DNA of 64,000 nucleotides from Fulvivirga sp. M361 (lineage in GTDB: Bacteria > Bacteroidota > Bacteroidia > Cytophagales > Cyclobacteriaceae), in assembly GCF_007097395.1 (NCBI RefSeq), contig NZ_VKDC01000043.1, forward strand, positions 32,114 through 96,113. The letters are read 5' to 3'. The notes beneath the pieces are model-generated. The model had not been told where the DNA came from. It saw only the letters and a list, made by a program, of their open reading frames with translations, and searched no databases. Position 1 is the stretch's first letter. Every line of letters begins with the position of its first letter. A program made the position numbers and the translations under genes. Below, one piece after another: positions 1 to 9,974 of the stretch.

Positions 1-1
1 C

Positions 2-1372
2 GGAGAACACCTCCAGGGAAAAGGAGACCCGGTAAATACCCCTGCTCTTGATAAACTAGCCTCTGAGAGTGTTCTTTTCAATAACGCGTTGAGCAATTTT
101 CCTTTGTGCAGTCCCTATCGCGCTATGTTAATTTCAGGCATGTATCCTCATGTGAATGGGGTCGCGGCGAATTGCAGGAAAGACCGAGACGCATCTTTAC
201 GTAGCGATATCAAAGGAATGACAGATGTTTTTTCAGAAAATGGCTATGACGTATCTTACTTTGGGAAAATTCACTGGCTAAAAAATGATCCTTTATTTGA
301 CGAAAAAGGAACCTACAAGGGAACGACCGAACCTCCTGGAGGGCACTATATCAATCGATATGATACCTATGTGCCTCCTGGACCGGATCGCCATAGTATT
401 GACTACTTCTATCAAGTAATAAAGGATGTGCATTTTGATCCATTGGTATATTCCAATGATCCCTTACTCATAGATGGAAAAACGGACGGTGAACAATACA
501 AGCCAGGCCGGTTCAATGCAGAAATAGAATCTGAAGCCATTATTAAATATTTAGAGGTCACTCACGAGCAACGTGATCCTGATAAGCCCTTCTTTATGAT
601 GTGGTCATTGAACCCGCCACACAATCCCTGGACAGAGGAAAGTACTAAAATGGAGTACTTTGGTCAGTACACAGAGGATGGCAAAGTCAATCTGGATCAT
701 CTGCTTACACATGATAATGCCGATCACACCGTTGGACATTATGCGCCTTATTATTTCGCTAATGTCAGCGCCGTGGATCACTATATAGGCCTGGTGCTGG
801 ACAAGCTGGAGGAACTGGAACTCGATGATAATACGATCATCGTTTTTTCATCCGATCATGGCGAAATGTTAGGTAGTCATGGATTAGAAGGTAAGCTCGT
901 TCCCGAAATGGAATCACTCAACATTCCGTTCTTGATCAGATGGGGAGACCGACTTAAGCATAGAGTGGAAGACCGTATCGTGAATGTGCCGGATGTTATG
1001 CCTACGTTGCTGGGATTAGCCGGGCTGGAGGACAAAATACCTGATGGAGTACAGGGAACGAACTTTTCAGCATTGATAAGGGATACTGAATCTAATCAGA
1101 AAAAGCCGGAGGCTGCACTGATTATGGGATACACGTACAGAGGCGTTTATACGGGCAAGTACACCTTTGTTGTGGAGGAAAAAAAGGGTGAAATCGATAA
1201 CATTTTCTGCTATGACAATGAGAAAGATCCCTTCCAGCTAAACAAAATAAAGCCGGAAGAACTAGGCAAAAAGAAAGAGAGAGAACTTAAGACCCATCTG
1301 GCCAGACTACTAAAGGAAACTCAAGATAGTTGGGTGTCAAAGGGAATAGGTAGTAATTATTTGAAGTATTGA
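2..1372 (+). CDS. S1-family sulfatase, 5' truncated by window edge
   Basis: Hydrolyses a sulfate ester, presumably on a polysaccharide. The frame is open from base 2, so the N-terminus lies outside the window; a TTG at 89 is not the real start. The formylglycine motif CSPYR lies at residues 36-40 of the visible frame (C-x-P-x-R type, Cys to be converted by a formylglycine-generating enzyme), followed by a GxxPHxxGV-like stretch. Later come a metal-site SSDHGE motif and the arrangement N-P-P-H seen in alkaline-phosphatase-fold sulfatases. The visible 456 residues are close to a full family member, so only the signal sequence and first metal Asp pair are probably missing. The next gene starts 15 bp downstream, so it heads or continues a rightward operon. 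The substrate subclass cannot be assigned from sight. Confidence 0.93.
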   Translation, partial: GEHLQGKGDPVNTPALDKLASESVLFNNALSNFPLCSPYRAMLISGMYPHVNGVAANCRKDRDASLRSDIKGMTDVFSENGYDVSYFGKIHWLKNDPLFDEKGTYKGTTEPPGGHYINRYDTYVPPGPDRHSIDYFYQVIKDVHFDPLVYSNDPLLIDGKTDGEQYKPGRFNAEIESEAIIKYLEVTHEQRDPDKPFFMMWSLNPPHNPWTEESTKMEYFGQYTEDGKVNLDHLLTHDNADHTVGHYAPYYFANVSAVDHYIGLVLDKLEELELDDNTIIVFSSDHGEMLGSHGLEGKLVPEMESLNIPFLIRWGDRLKHRVEDRIVNVPDVMPTLLGLAGLEDKIPDGVQGTNFSALIRDTESNQKKPEAALIMGYTYRGVYTGKYTFVVEEKKGEIDNIFCYDNEKDPFQLNKIKPEELGKKKERELKTHLARLLKETQDSWVSKGIGSNYLKY

Positions 1373-1387
1373 GCATTCTTAAGGTCA

Positions 1388-4300
1388 ATGATTAGAGGTA
1401 AGCACAGTTTATTAATAGTCTTGATATTTATCATATCTGGTGTCATTGTTTCACCGGGTTACACACAATTACAAATTGCTGATCCTGGTATTTCTATTGA
1501 TCAGGAAAAGATCGCTGCCAACCAGGATAATTATCCTCAGATGGAGTGCTGGGCTCAGGCCGGTGTCCGGGGAGGTATTCCGTTTTTAAATTCATTTAGC
1601 ACTACAAAAATAATCGAGGCCGGAACTAGTGCAGATATTAATGCCGCATTAACAGAATTAAATGCAAGCCTGAAGGATGGAGAAATGGGTCTTCTGATCT
1701 TAAGAAATGGAGAATATGATCTTCAAAGTGAGGTCACCATGAAATCCAATGTTTCCATTCTTGGAGAGACCAGAGATGGGGTCGTCTGTACCATAAACTT
1801 TTTAGATGGATTCGGTTTTCACTTTCGGGATGGAGTTGAAAAGTCAGGAATGTACAGGCTCACCATTCAAGGAGGTTGGGGAGAGCCAAAATACGATTGG
1901 AACTATAGCATTCCAGAAAATGATGAAATGCCTAATAATGGTAATATATCTGTCAAGTTCACAAGATCTACAGATTGCTGGTTGGACAAAATAAATATCT
2001 ATAACAGTGGCAGAGATCCCATGCGCTGCGATGCTTCTCATACTACCTTTCGTGATCTGAAGGTGAAGGGGGCACACCGAAAAGCAGGAGGGGCTCAGGG
2101 TTACTTCTTTATTCAGGACGGCGATAACCTGATTACCGGTTGTGAGATGACGCATCTTCGTCATATCTCGCTCCAGGGAGGTGGTGTGGAGTACAATGTG
2201 GTGTATGACAATGACTTTTACCAGGAAGTCAGTTTCCATACCGGTGATGATGGAAACAATCTGATAGAGGCCAATCGGATCACCCTACCGGAAGATATGC
2301 CTCCGGTGGAATCAGGGGGGCCTTATCTGGAAACCAATACCAATGCACCTAACTATTTTGCCATTATGGGGCCATGGTCTATCATTCATGAAGTGTCTGC
2401 AAATCCCAATTTCCTGTTTAACAATCGCTGCTTGCAGCTCAATCATGATTTCGGGTCGAAAACGCCATGGTCAGACCCTAATAAAGTGTATTCAGGACCT
2501 ATTAAAATTGGAAGAAACCCTGATGATCATATCAATAACTTTCCTGTTTTAGCTGATAACGCACCCGTAGGAAATACACTTTACGCAATTTCAGGAGCTA
2601 ATCCACCTGCCGTATCAGGTCTTAATAAAAGTCCTAAGGTCCAGTTTTTGCAACCACTTGATACTGAAATCAGGCAAGGTTCAATCATGTTAGTTGAATT
2701 GGACGTTGAGGATGATTTTGGAGTAGGCCAGGTGTCACTTTATGTTGACGATGTACCCATAGGAACCCGGACTGATGCTCCCTTCATATGGCATGACGAA
2801 TCCATTTTAAATGGATTAGACATGGGTTCCCATCAATTACGTGCCGTAGTGATTGATGATGACGGGCTTGAAACAGAAAGGCTCATGAATTTTGAAATCA
2901 CAGATAGTAGCAATGCGCCTTCGCAATACACGGAGACCTTTTCAAATATGGTATTGGATGGATGGGGTACTGAAACGTTTCAAGGTGATGATAACTGGAT
3001 ATGGAATGTCAATGGCAAGGGAATCAATGGTGATATTGAGGGTAGGGGTGTTTATTTTCATAAGCAAGTTACCGGCATTACTTCATCAACATTTCAGGGC
3101 GGAATTACCAGGTTATCCGTTGAGTGCCTGAACAAGTTCAACGGAAATGAGCGTACTGTTGAGTTGTATGTAAATGATGCACTGGTAAAGACGCATACTC
3201 AGACAGGTCAGGATCAAAAGTATACGGTGGATGTGGATGACTTGAATATTGAAGGGGATTTCAGCATTCAAATAAGGAATGCCAGTAGTACCTCTGACCC
3301 GGATGATCGCAGGACGGTATCTTTCGATAATATATCATGGACCACGCTTGGTAATGCGCAGAATGCCGCACCTGTACTGAGTTTTGGTACACCCATTAAA
3401 GGTAAGAGTCTTCAGGAAAATGAATTATTAGAAGTAGAAGTATTCGCCTATGACGATGAAAATATAGCCAAAGTAGAGCTTTTTCTTAATGACCAGTTAA
3501 TTTCAGCAGATAACGAAGCTCCCTATTTCTGGGGAACGGATGTGGTCGGGTTGCAAAACCTGGTAAAAGGCGATAATATCCTGAAAGCCATCGCATATGA
3601 TAATGAATCCCTTTCATCGCAAAGGCAAGTGACTGTATTCTATGCGGTGAATGAGGCACCTGTGATCCGATTTATTTCTCCCGTTAATGGAGCAAAAATG
3701 AAAAGTATTACGAGTGTGGATATCGAAGTGACCGATGACATCGGTTTATCTAAAACGGAGTTGTACCTGAATGATCAGTTGATCAGTACGAAATCAGACG
3801 CTCCCTTTGGTTGGTCTCCCTCCGAAACGTTTGAAGAACTCTCGAGTTTGACACAAGATACGTACATGATCAAGGTGATGGCAGAGGACGTTTCCGGAAA
3901 GCGAACCGAAAGCCAGATAATCGTAACGTTGAATGAACCTCCAACGATCAATGTCATTTCTCCAACAAGCGGGTCCGTTTTTGATAATGGCAGCGCTATC
4001 AATCTGAATATTTCCGTGATGGATGATTTCTCCGAAATAAAGCAGGTGGAGCTTTTTCTGGATGATGTATTGATCGATGAAAAAACCACTGCTCCTTTTT
4101 CATGGGATTCTCAGGATCAACTAACCGCCCTTCTTGCCCTGGAGCCAGGCGTTTATACGTTGAAAGTAATTGCCACTGACCTTGAGGAGCTGTCATCAAC
4201 AGCCTCTGTGGTATTTGAAGTAAATAGGGTGATTTTAGGAAATGAAACGTTGAATAAAGACGTATTGGTTTTTCCTAACCCGGTTGACAATGTACTTCGT

Positions 4301-4489
4301 ATTCAGGCAAGTGGGTCCGCTCCATTTCAATTTGTACTTTACGATGTATTTGGAAAAGAACTGGTAAGAAGCTCCACTGAGGGTCTCGAAACGAATATCA
4401 ATATGTCGGTGTACAAACCGGGCCTGTATTACCTTCATCTTACGAATAGTGTTGTGGATAAAACATTCAAAGTTTTTCGAAAGAATTAA
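1388..4489 (+). CDS. Secreted beta-helix protein with Ig-like domains and T9SS sorting domain
   Basis: A 1033-residue exported protein. Residues 1-26 form a signal peptide ending in GYTQ. Residues about 55-390 look like a right-handed parallel beta-helix of the pectate-lyase/glycosidase type, with many short N-rich turns and the start motif AGVRGGIPF. Ig-like repeats with the pattern DDxGVxxVxLYVDD follow at about 414-505, 657-750, 753-845 and 850-945. Between the first and second Ig repeats sits a module at about 512-655 that is shared with the protein at 9975. The C-terminus from about 955 (VFPNPVDN, then GLYYLHL) is a type A sorting domain, implying export by the type IX system. It is paralogous in the helix region to the protein at 17688. 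A lyase or hydrolase role on the locus substrate is inferred; no catalytic residues could be assigned. Confidence 0.85.
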   Translation: MIRGKHSLLIVLIFIISGVIVSPGYTQLQIADPGISIDQEKIAANQDNYPQMECWAQAGVRGGIPFLNSFSTTKIIEAGTSADINAALTELNASLKDGEMGLLILRNGEYDLQSEVTMKSNVSILGETRDGVVCTINFLDGFGFHFRDGVEKSGMYRLTIQGGWGEPKYDWNYSIPENDEMPNNGNISVKFTRSTDCWLDKINIYNSGRDPMRCDASHTTFRDLKVKGAHRKAGGAQGYFFIQDGDNLITGCEMTHLRHISLQGGGVEYNVVYDNDFYQEVSFHTGDDGNNLIEANRITLPEDMPPVESGGPYLETNTNAPNYFAIMGPWSIIHEVSANPNFLFNNRCLQLNHDFGSKTPWSDPNKVYSGPIKIGRNPDDHINNFPVLADNAPVGNTLYAISGANPPAVSGLNKSPKVQFLQPLDTEIRQGSIMLVELDVEDDFGVGQVSLYVDDVPIGTRTDAPFIWHDESILNGLDMGSHQLRAVVIDDDGLETERLMNFEITDSSNAPSQYTETFSNMVLDGWGTETFQGDDNWIWNVNGKGINGDIEGRGVYFHKQVTGITSSTFQGGITRLSVECLNKFNGNERTVELYVNDALVKTHTQTGQDQKYTVDVDDLNIEGDFSIQIRNASSTSDPDDRRTVSFDNISWTTLGNAQNAAPVLSFGTPIKGKSLQENELLEVEVFAYDDENIAKVELFLNDQLISADNEAPYFWGTDVVGLQNLVKGDNILKAIAYDNESLSSQRQVTVFYAVNEAPVIRFISPVNGAKMKSITSVDIEVTDDIGLSKTELYLNDQLISTKSDAPFGWSPSETFEELSSLTQDTYMIKVMAEDVSGKRTESQIIVTLNEPPTINVISPTSGSVFDNGSAINLNISVMDDFSEIKQVELFLDDVLIDEKTTAPFSWDSQDQLTALLALEPGVYTLKVIATDLEELSSTASVVFEVNRVILGNETLNKDVLVFPNPVDNVLRIQASGSAPFQFVLYDVFGKELVRSSTEGLETNINMSVYKPGLYYLHLTNSVVDKTFKVFRKN

Positions 4490-4544
4490 TGGTCAAAAAC
4501 AGAAACCTGTGTGACATGATTTTTCAACGATAAATAACTATATT

Positions 4545-6119
4545 ATGAAATCAAACCAAGCTATTTTTCACCTACTCCTTTCCGCCATACTTTTTTCTTG
4601 TGCTTCAAATAGCGTGGCTCAAACAGGTGAAGGTTTATTAGAAGAATTAGACCTGATAGATTACTCCTATGCCGGTTACAATTTTGGTGAAAGTGAACTT
4701 CCGGTAACGTACGACTTACCCGTATTTAATGTTGAGGATTTCGGAGCGGTGGCAAATGATGACATTTCCGACCAGGAGGCTATACAAAAGGCAATTCGCA
4801 AGGCAGAAGCAGCTAAGGGTGGAATAGTACTTTTTGGCAGTGGGAAATACATCATTAACGAAATCAAAGGAAAGAAGAAAGGAATCCTGATAAGTGCGAG
4901 TAATGTAATTCTCAAGGGGGCGGGAAGTGGAGAAAATGGCACTATTCTTCACATGAAAGAACCTCTTGCGCAAAAGTATCCGGATAAGCTTTGGACGACT
5001 CCCCCGATGATTTCATTTAGAGGCAAGGGGGGTGAACCGATCAAAGGGTCCCTGGCAGGAGATGTGAAGCTTGGCGATAAGTCTATTATGCTTAAAGGGT
5101 CTCATGGACTAAAGAAGGGGGACTTATTGCTTATTAGGGCGCAAGGCACCTTTCTCAATGACAGACTATTGGAAGGCAAGAAAACCCGGAAAATTTGGAC
5201 CACTATTAATGAAAAAGGAGCTGTTATTCATGAAATCCACCAGGTAGCAAAAGTCTCAGGTAAGAAAGTAACGTTCAAGGCGCCTGTTCTTGTAGATATG
5301 TATACTAAGGAGCCTTGGCAGTTAGAAAAGCTTTCATTTATAGAGAACTGTGGATTTGAGGATATTCGGTTTGAAGGAAACTTTGATGAACCTTTCATTC
5401 ACCATAAAAACGCTTACCATGATGGGGGGTTCACAGCAGTAAACATGTCCAGAACTCATAATTCCTGGGTTCGGAACTGTACCTTTCAAGATGTAAACAG
5501 GGCCGTATCTTTCTCCGAATCATTGACAGGAACGATCCTCAATTGTCAGGTAGATGGAAATGGCGGCCACAGTAGTTTTGTTTCTTCCAGAAGCACAAGG
5601 GTATTAATGGCATATTGTTCGGATAATGCGAATCAGTGGCATGGGCCGGATTCTTCTCATGAAGCCGTGGGTACGGTTATTTTACGCTTTACAGGTATCA
5701 ATCGTGGAATAGACGCACACGGGAATGTTCCCCGGTTTACATTATGGGATGAATGTGAAATGGCAGGTTTTGATGGAGACAGTGTAGGCCGGGCGAGTCA
5801 CGGCGCTAACTATAAGAATTTGCCAAACCATTCCGTAGGCCTGGTGTTTTGGAATTTTACACAAACTGCCCGTCCGAGACCGGGTTTTGATTTTTGGGAT
5901 TTGATGGAAGATACGCCAACTGATAAGTACGGACCATTGACGGCTGTCAATCCAGTTATTGTTGGCTTTCAGGGAGAGGGAACTTCATTTATGAATGCCG
6001 GAGTGGTCAAATCACTTGGACGAGCTGTAGAACCTTCGTCCTTGTACTTGTACCAACTACGGAAAAGGCTAGGCGATATACCCGCTTACCTGAATGAAGA
6101 AATTAACTCAATAAAATAG
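4545..6119 (+). CDS. Exported pectate-lyase-superfamily beta-helix protein
   Basis: A 524-residue protein with a hydrophobic leader. Cys19 in the context LFSC fits a lipobox, so it may be a lipoprotein; cleavage after VAQ is the alternative. The motif FGAVANDDISDQEAIQKAI at about 66-84 is the N-terminal cap signature of the pectate-lyase-3/GH28-like family, and the rest has beta-helix character (SWVRNCTFQDV and similar). It is collinear with the first 520 residues of the protein at 9975, sharing the blocks ENCGFEDI and HHKNxYHD, but it lacks that protein's C-terminal modules and sorting domain. It lies 55 bp after the upstream gene and one base before the next, as in an operon. Resemblance to DUF4955-type proteins is possible. 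Activity is inferred only from fold and context. Confidence 0.8.
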   Translation: MKSNQAIFHLLLSAILFSCASNSVAQTGEGLLEELDLIDYSYAGYNFGESELPVTYDLPVFNVEDFGAVANDDISDQEAIQKAIRKAEAAKGGIVLFGSGKYIINEIKGKKKGILISASNVILKGAGSGENGTILHMKEPLAQKYPDKLWTTPPMISFRGKGGEPIKGSLAGDVKLGDKSIMLKGSHGLKKGDLLLIRAQGTFLNDRLLEGKKTRKIWTTINEKGAVIHEIHQVAKVSGKKVTFKAPVLVDMYTKEPWQLEKLSFIENCGFEDIRFEGNFDEPFIHHKNAYHDGGFTAVNMSRTHNSWVRNCTFQDVNRAVSFSESLTGTILNCQVDGNGGHSSFVSSRSTRVLMAYCSDNANQWHGPDSSHEAVGTVILRFTGINRGIDAHGNVPRFTLWDECEMAGFDGDSVGRASHGANYKNLPNHSVGLVFWNFTQTARPRPGFDFWDLMEDTPTDKYGPLTAVNPVIVGFQGEGTSFMNAGVVKSLGRAVEPSSLYLYQLRKRLGDIPAYLNEEINSIK

Positions 6120-6120
6120 A

Positions 6121-7920
6121 ATGATATTCGCCCGGGTAAAAGACGATTTGATTTCATTCTTACAAACTGTAAGCAGAAAAGCCCTGATAATAGGTTTGAA
6201 AGTAAACCTGATCTTCTGCGGTGTAATAGTGATCACTTCTTGTGGGGGTTCTGATACTTTAGATAAGGGTTCGGGTATTGTGGTTAAAACAATTTGCAAC
6301 CCGATCGATGTAAGCTATCGTTTCATGCCGGAAACACCATCAAGAAGGGAGGCTGCAGACCCTACTATAATTTCATTTAAGGGAAATTACTTTCTCTTTG
6401 CTTCTAAATCAGGAGGCTATTGGTTTTCGGATGACCTGGCCAAATGGCAACTCGTGGAAACAGATCAGATACCAACGGAAGAGTATGCGCCAACAGCCAT
6501 TGTACTTAGAGATACGGTGTTTTTTCTAGCCTCATCAAAAGAAAAAAGTGTGATTTATAAGTCCGCTGACCCAATTTCCGGCATGTGGGAAATGGCCAAT
6601 GACTCATTGGAAATACCTGTCTGGGACCCGGCATTTTTCCAGGATGATGATGGTAAACTCTACCTGTATTGGGGATGCTCAAATGTCGATCCTCTTTACG
6701 GGGTTAAAATTAATGATATGACATTCAAATTTGAAGGACCCATTCAAGAAATCATATACCCTAATCCGGAACAGTTGGGGTGGGAAATCCGTGGTGACTA
6801 TAACAAAAAAAAGGATGTATCTCCCTGGTTAGAAGGCCCATGGATGAATAAGCATAATGGAAAATACTACTTGCAATATGCTGCCCCTGGAACACTGGAG
6901 AAGTCATATTCCGATGGTGTGTATGTCGGCAATGCACCATTAGGCCCTTTTGAACTGGCAGCGCATAACCCCTTCGCTTATAAGCCTGAAGGGTTCATTT
7001 GTGGGGCAGGCCATGGAAGTACTTTCAAAGACGCCTTCGATAACTATTGGCATGCCGGCACCTTAGTGATTTCTCAAAAACACAAGTTCGAAAGACGAGT
7101 AGGCATTTACCCGACCTTCTTTGATAAAGACGATGTGCTCTATGCATATACCCGGTTCGGTGACTACCCTATGAAGGTTCCACAGCAAAAAGTAACCGAT
7201 CAGGACCTGTTCACAGGATGGATGTTGCTTTCCTATAAAAAGCCGGCATACGCGTCATCTACGTTGAATGGATTTCCAATAGCTAACGTGAATGATGAAG
7301 AAGTGAGAACCAGTTGGTCGGCCTCATCCGGGGAACCCGATAAGTGGATTAAACTGGACCTGCTTTCGACTTCAACCGTTCATGCCGTTCAACTCAATTT
7401 TGCTGAAGTAAACACCGAACTCTATGGTCGTTCTTCTGACAAAAGACACGCTTTCATTCTGGAGGGATCTGAAGATGGCGAGAATTGGTTTACGGTTGAA
7501 GACTACAGCAGAAATACATCGGATCGATCTCACATTTACCTTACCTTTGATCCAATACAGGTAAGATATTTGAAACTAACGAATGTAGCCGTGCCGGATG
7601 GCAATTTTGCTATGTCTGGTTTTCGCGTATTTGGCCTAAAGCCCGGAGCAGTACCTGACAAAAGTGAAATTATAGAAGCGAATCGCGATTCAAACGACAA
7701 AAGGGATGTACATCTTGACTGGAAAGCAATTCCTGAATCCATGGGCTATAATATCAGGTTTGGGACCGACGCCGGTAAGCTTTACCAGAATTACCTGGTC
7801 TATGATAAGTCCGGGTTAACGATTCGCAGCTTAAATAAGGATATAGACTACTTTTTTGCCGTAGAGCCATTTAACGAGTCAGGAGTTGGTGAATTATCGG
7901 AAATAGCAGGCCCATTTTAA
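6121..7920 (+). CDS. GH43-like glycosidase lipoprotein with discoidin and fibronectin-like domains
   Basis: A 599-residue lipoprotein; Cys41 follows VITS and is the lipobox cysteine, giving a surface or periplasmic enzyme. A five-bladed propeller of the GH43 type spans about 65-370. Candidate catalytic residues are visible: Asp80 in AADPT (base), Asp169 in WDPAF (pKa modulator) and Glu238 in LEGPW (acid). Residues about 375-510 resemble an F5/8 type C (discoidin) carbohydrate-binding domain, and about 515-599 a fibronectin type III domain. The start codon lies one base after the preceding stop, consistent with translational coupling. Family knowledge suggests removal of arabinose, xylose or galactose side chains; the sugar here is not known. 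Confidence 0.85.
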   Translation: MIFARVKDDLISFLQTVSRKALIIGLKVNLIFCGVIVITSCGGSDTLDKGSGIVVKTICNPIDVSYRFMPETPSRREAADPTIISFKGNYFLFASKSGGYWFSDDLAKWQLVETDQIPTEEYAPTAIVLRDTVFFLASSKEKSVIYKSADPISGMWEMANDSLEIPVWDPAFFQDDDGKLYLYWGCSNVDPLYGVKINDMTFKFEGPIQEIIYPNPEQLGWEIRGDYNKKKDVSPWLEGPWMNKHNGKYYLQYAAPGTLEKSYSDGVYVGNAPLGPFELAAHNPFAYKPEGFICGAGHGSTFKDAFDNYWHAGTLVISQKHKFERRVGIYPTFFDKDDVLYAYTRFGDYPMKVPQQKVTDQDLFTGWMLLSYKKPAYASSTLNGFPIANVNDEEVRTSWSASSGEPDKWIKLDLLSTSTVHAVQLNFAEVNTELYGRSSDKRHAFILEGSEDGENWFTVEDYSRNTSDRSHIYLTFDPIQVRYLKLTNVAVPDGNFAMSGFRVFGLKPGAVPDKSEIIEANRDSNDKRDVHLDWKAIPESMGYNIRFGTDAGKLYQNYLVYDKSGLTIRSLNKDIDYFFAVEPFNESGVGELSEIAGPF

Positions 7921-7940
7921 TATGCCAAAGTGTTTTTCAA

Positions 7941-9509
7941 ATGAATAGTATAAAACGATTTAAATCAGAATGGAAAGCGGTTTACGCTTTTTCAATCCTT
8001 TTTGTAGCTACCATTGGCTGCCAAAAAAGCGCTGAGAAAGAAGAAACCATAAAGGTCCGGCCTAACATCATCGTTATTTATTTAGATGATTTAGGCTATG
8101 GTGACCTTAGCTCGTATGGAGCCACTGAACTGCAAACTCCTAATATCGACAAACTGGCCAATGAAGGCATGAAATTTACCAACGGCTATGCTACTTCAGC
8201 CACGTGCACTCCCAGTCGGTACGCTTTGCTAACAGGCGAGTACCCCTGGAGGCGCAAAAGCGCAAAGATCCTTCCCGGTACGGCTCCGCTTATTATTGAT
8301 ACTGCGCAGCAAACACTACCTAAACTATTAAGAAGCGCAGGCTATCAAACAGGCATTGTTGGTAAGTGGCATCTTGGTTTAGGAAATGGAAGTGCGAATT
8401 GGAATGAACTCATTTCTCCTGGCCCTAACGAGGTAGGATTTGATTACTCCTATATTATGGCGGCTACCCAGGACAGGGTGCCTACTGTTTACCTTGAAGA
8501 TGGTTTGGTGGTGGGATTAGATCCAAATGATCCTATACAGGTTAATTACGCTCAAAATTTTGATGGAGAGCCTACAGGACTAGACAACCCCGAATTGCTT
8601 AAAATGAAGTGGCACCATGGTCACAACAGCAGTATTGTTAATGGCATACCCAGGATTGGTTACATGAAAGGCGGTGAAGCTGCCAGGTGGGTAGATGAAG
8701 AAATGGCGGATCACTTTCTAACCAAGGCCCGAGAGTACATTAAAGGCCACAAAGACGACCCTTTCTTCTTGTATTTGCCCATGCAGCAACCCCATGTTCC
8801 CAGAACACCACATCCAAGGTTTGTAGGGAAGTCCGGCTTAGGCCCGCGTGGAGATGTCATAGTAGAAGCAGATTGGTGCATTGGCGAAATAATGAAGGCT
8901 TTGGAAGAAGAAGGTATACTGGAAAGCACGCTTATTATTTTTTCTAGTGATAACGGCCCCGTACTAAATGATGGCTACTATGATGATGCAGTTGAAAAAC
9001 TTGGTACCCACGATCCGAAGGGTGGATTAAGAGGAGGAAAATACAGTTTGTTTGAAGCAGGCACAAGGGTGCCGTTTATTAGTTACTGGAAGGGTAAGAT
9101 CAACCCGGGTCAATCGGATGCCCTTATTTGCCAGATGGATTTACTGGCCTCAATAGGCCGTTTAGTAGGGAAAAAGGTAGAAAAGAGTGACAGTGAAGAC
9201 ATGCTCGACTTATTGCTTGGAAATTCTGACAAAGGGAGGGAGTCGCTCGTTATAGAAGCCAACACGCGTACCGCTTTCAAGAAGGGTGATTGGGTTATGA
9301 TCCCACCATACAATGGTGAGGCTATCGCCAAGGACGTAAATATTGAATTAGGAAATTCAGAGAACTTCATGCTCTTCAATCTAAAAGACGATCCGGGGCA
9401 ATTGAATAATCTTGCAGATTCAAACCCTGCTAAACTGAAAGAGTTGAAAAAGGAGTTTTACGAAATTCGTGGCGACTATTCCGGCTTTGAAAAGCTGGAG
9501 TTGAAATAA
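7941..9509 (+). CDS. S1-family sulfatase, lipoprotein
   Basis: A 522-residue sulfatase. Cys27 in ATIGC is a lipobox, so it is membrane anchored. The catalytic motif CTPSR (89-93) carries the cysteine to be oxidised to formylglycine; metal ligands are seen at Asp49-Asp50 (YLDDLGYGD) and in SSDNGP. GKWHLG is the family lysine/histidine motif. Length and motif order match complete arylsulfatase-A-like enzymes. It lies 20 bp after the GH43-like gene and is the last gene before a strong terminator at 9784-9833, so it probably closes the first rightward operon. The sulfate position it attacks cannot be deduced. Confidence 0.93.
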   Translation: MNSIKRFKSEWKAVYAFSILFVATIGCQKSAEKEETIKVRPNIIVIYLDDLGYGDLSSYGATELQTPNIDKLANEGMKFTNGYATSATCTPSRYALLTGEYPWRRKSAKILPGTAPLIIDTAQQTLPKLLRSAGYQTGIVGKWHLGLGNGSANWNELISPGPNEVGFDYSYIMAATQDRVPTVYLEDGLVVGLDPNDPIQVNYAQNFDGEPTGLDNPELLKMKWHHGHNSSIVNGIPRIGYMKGGEAARWVDEEMADHFLTKAREYIKGHKDDPFFLYLPMQQPHVPRTPHPRFVGKSGLGPRGDVIVEADWCIGEIMKALEEEGILESTLIIFSSDNGPVLNDGYYDDAVEKLGTHDPKGGLRGGKYSLFEAGTRVPFISYWKGKINPGQSDALICQMDLLASIGRLVGKKVEKSDSEDMLDLLLGNSDKGRESLVIEANTRTAFKKGDWVMIPPYNGEAIAKDVNIELGNSENFMLFNLKDDPGQLNNLADSNPAKLKELKKEFYEIRGDYSGFEKLELK

Positions 9510-9783
9510 ATCATGGTAGGAGGCTATCATAGTTCATTTGACTTCATATGCATAAAAGTGTAAAACCCCCTTCAAAATTAATGGTTCTTAGTAATGCTTT
9601 ATTTCCGGAAGGAAGGCAGTTGCGAGTCTCTTGCCACTATTGTGCTCCTTGCAACAAAATTTATGATACCATTTTCTTATCCGAAGAAACATGTTAAGGA
9701 ATTTTCTAAGCAAAGGGAAATCATCATTGTACTATTATTTCTTGGCATCCTGTTTTCGTTTGACCTGGCGAAGGCCAGGTTAA

Positions 9784-9833
9784 CCCATCTTTAGAGCCAA
9801 AAAAGGCTCGCAGTGACGATGGGAGTCTTTTTT
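9784..9833 (+). terminator. Two-tier intrinsic terminator after the first operon
   Basis: CCCATC (9784-9789) pairs with GATGGG (9818-9823). Inside it GAGCC (9794-9798) pairs with GGCTC (9805-9809) across six A. A run of six T at 9828-9833 follows. A separate perfect hairpin, ACCTGG/CCAGGT, lies just upstream at 9763-9780. The rest of the 465-bp gap between the sulfatase and the gene at 9975 holds no convincing gene; a 66-codon frame at 9594 lacks coding character. Confidence 0.75.
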
Positions 9834-9974
9834 ATGGATTGTTATCTCGAACTCACGTTAGTTAGGATGGGTGAGTTGATATGTGTATGATTTTGATCAT
9901 GATATGTACTATTTTGACAGACTTCTATAGAGCCATACAATAAATTAGTTAGCATGATCCAAACGTAAATTAAT

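Noticed and set aside
9594..9794. 66-codon frame after the first operon
   Set aside because: It runs into the terminator stem and shows no protein-family pattern.
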